Origin: Stictocephala bisonia
Taxonomy: Eukaryota > Arthropoda > Insecta > Hemiptera > Membracidae
NCBI GenBank assembly: GCA_035578905.1
Contig: JAQJVL010000799.1
Location: forward strand, 307,146 to 371,145
DNA length: 64,000 nucleotides
Reading direction: 5' to 3'
Below the pieces are notes generated by a model. The model saw only the letters and a program-made list of their open reading frames with translations. It ran no database searches and had not been told where the DNA came from. Positions 63,804 to 64,000 of this stretch are shown here, piece by piece; the first letter of the stretch is position 1; each line of letters starts with the position of its first letter. The translations under genes were made by a program, and so were the position numbers.

Positions 63804-64000
63804 ATTATTTATTTATTCATAAGACGCCGATCGTCAAGATATGGGCGAATATGGATTTCGAATGAGTGTGATGAGTGTAGATGATCGAATGTAGTCATTG
63901 TTACAAACTAAGGTCGACTATTCCTTAGAAAGTGTCATTAATAAATAGCCCAATGACAAATGAACAGCCGGTGGTTATCAGCTGATCCTTCTCAAAATGT
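63804..64000 (-). mobile_element. tRNA-derived SINE, copy 3, cut by the window end
   Basis: Starts (as tail) ATTTATTTATTCATAAGACG and follows copy 2 closely in inverted orientation up to the last base, just before the B box would appear. It is closer to copy 2 than copy 1 is. Confidence 0.88.

Noticed and set aside
1..64000. CRISPR array or prokaryotic operon
   Set aside because: No regularly spaced short repeats with unique spacers and no closely packed same-strand genes; split exons with GT-AG borders show a eukaryotic nuclear sequence.

Overview
The window looks like AT-rich nuclear DNA from an insect. It carries one confidently recognised host gene, split into six short exons on the minus strand (24,924-46,336). 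This is the SH3-SH3-SH3-SH2 adaptor dreadlocks (dock, the insect NCK). All splice phases agree and the joined exons give about 414 residues with a normal stop. A hemipteran such as a leafhopper is my guess from the transposon load and base composition; the sequence does not prove it.

Nearly everything else is transposable-element DNA in many states of decay. Left of dock (1-24,923): a 4.4 kb hAT transposon with a nearly intact BED-finger transposase (416-4,838) that landed inside the end of a related element; a decayed Penelope-like retroelement (about 5.9-6.4 kb); a signal-recognition-particle-like Pol III RNA (6,741-6,987); non-LTR retrotransposon 3' ends; and several small inverted-repeat elements with TA or TTAA target duplications. 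A candidate first exon and promoter of a second minus-strand gene lies at 19,784-20,067.

The dock introns are bloated by insertions. The last intron (25,137-35,645) splits the SH2 domain and holds a stack four levels deep. A pogo/Tigger-like element (27,386-35,288) contains a hAT-like element (28,498-35,104). That contains a 5'-truncated RNase H-bearing non-LTR retrotransposon (29,150-33,246) flanked by 222 bp direct repeats, and this in turn contains a solo LTR (29,328-30,209). The other introns hold an RTE-like fragment, a near-perfect 150 bp palindrome close to a splice donor, a 29 bp tandem array, two TTAA elements of one family, and a second RNase H-type retrotransposon fragment with a clear 13 bp target duplication.

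Right of dock (46.4-64 kb): a pair of about 617 bp inverted arms (47,495-48,535 and 52,152-52,768), one of them interrupted by a 418 bp mariner derivative whose empty site survives in the other arm; a TA-flanked element with internal palindromic units (51,312-52,962); three copies of a tRNA-derived SINE; a pogo-like element; TTAA elements; and a DDE-transposase N-terminal fragment. I see no CRISPR array, no rRNA and no bacterial-type operon.
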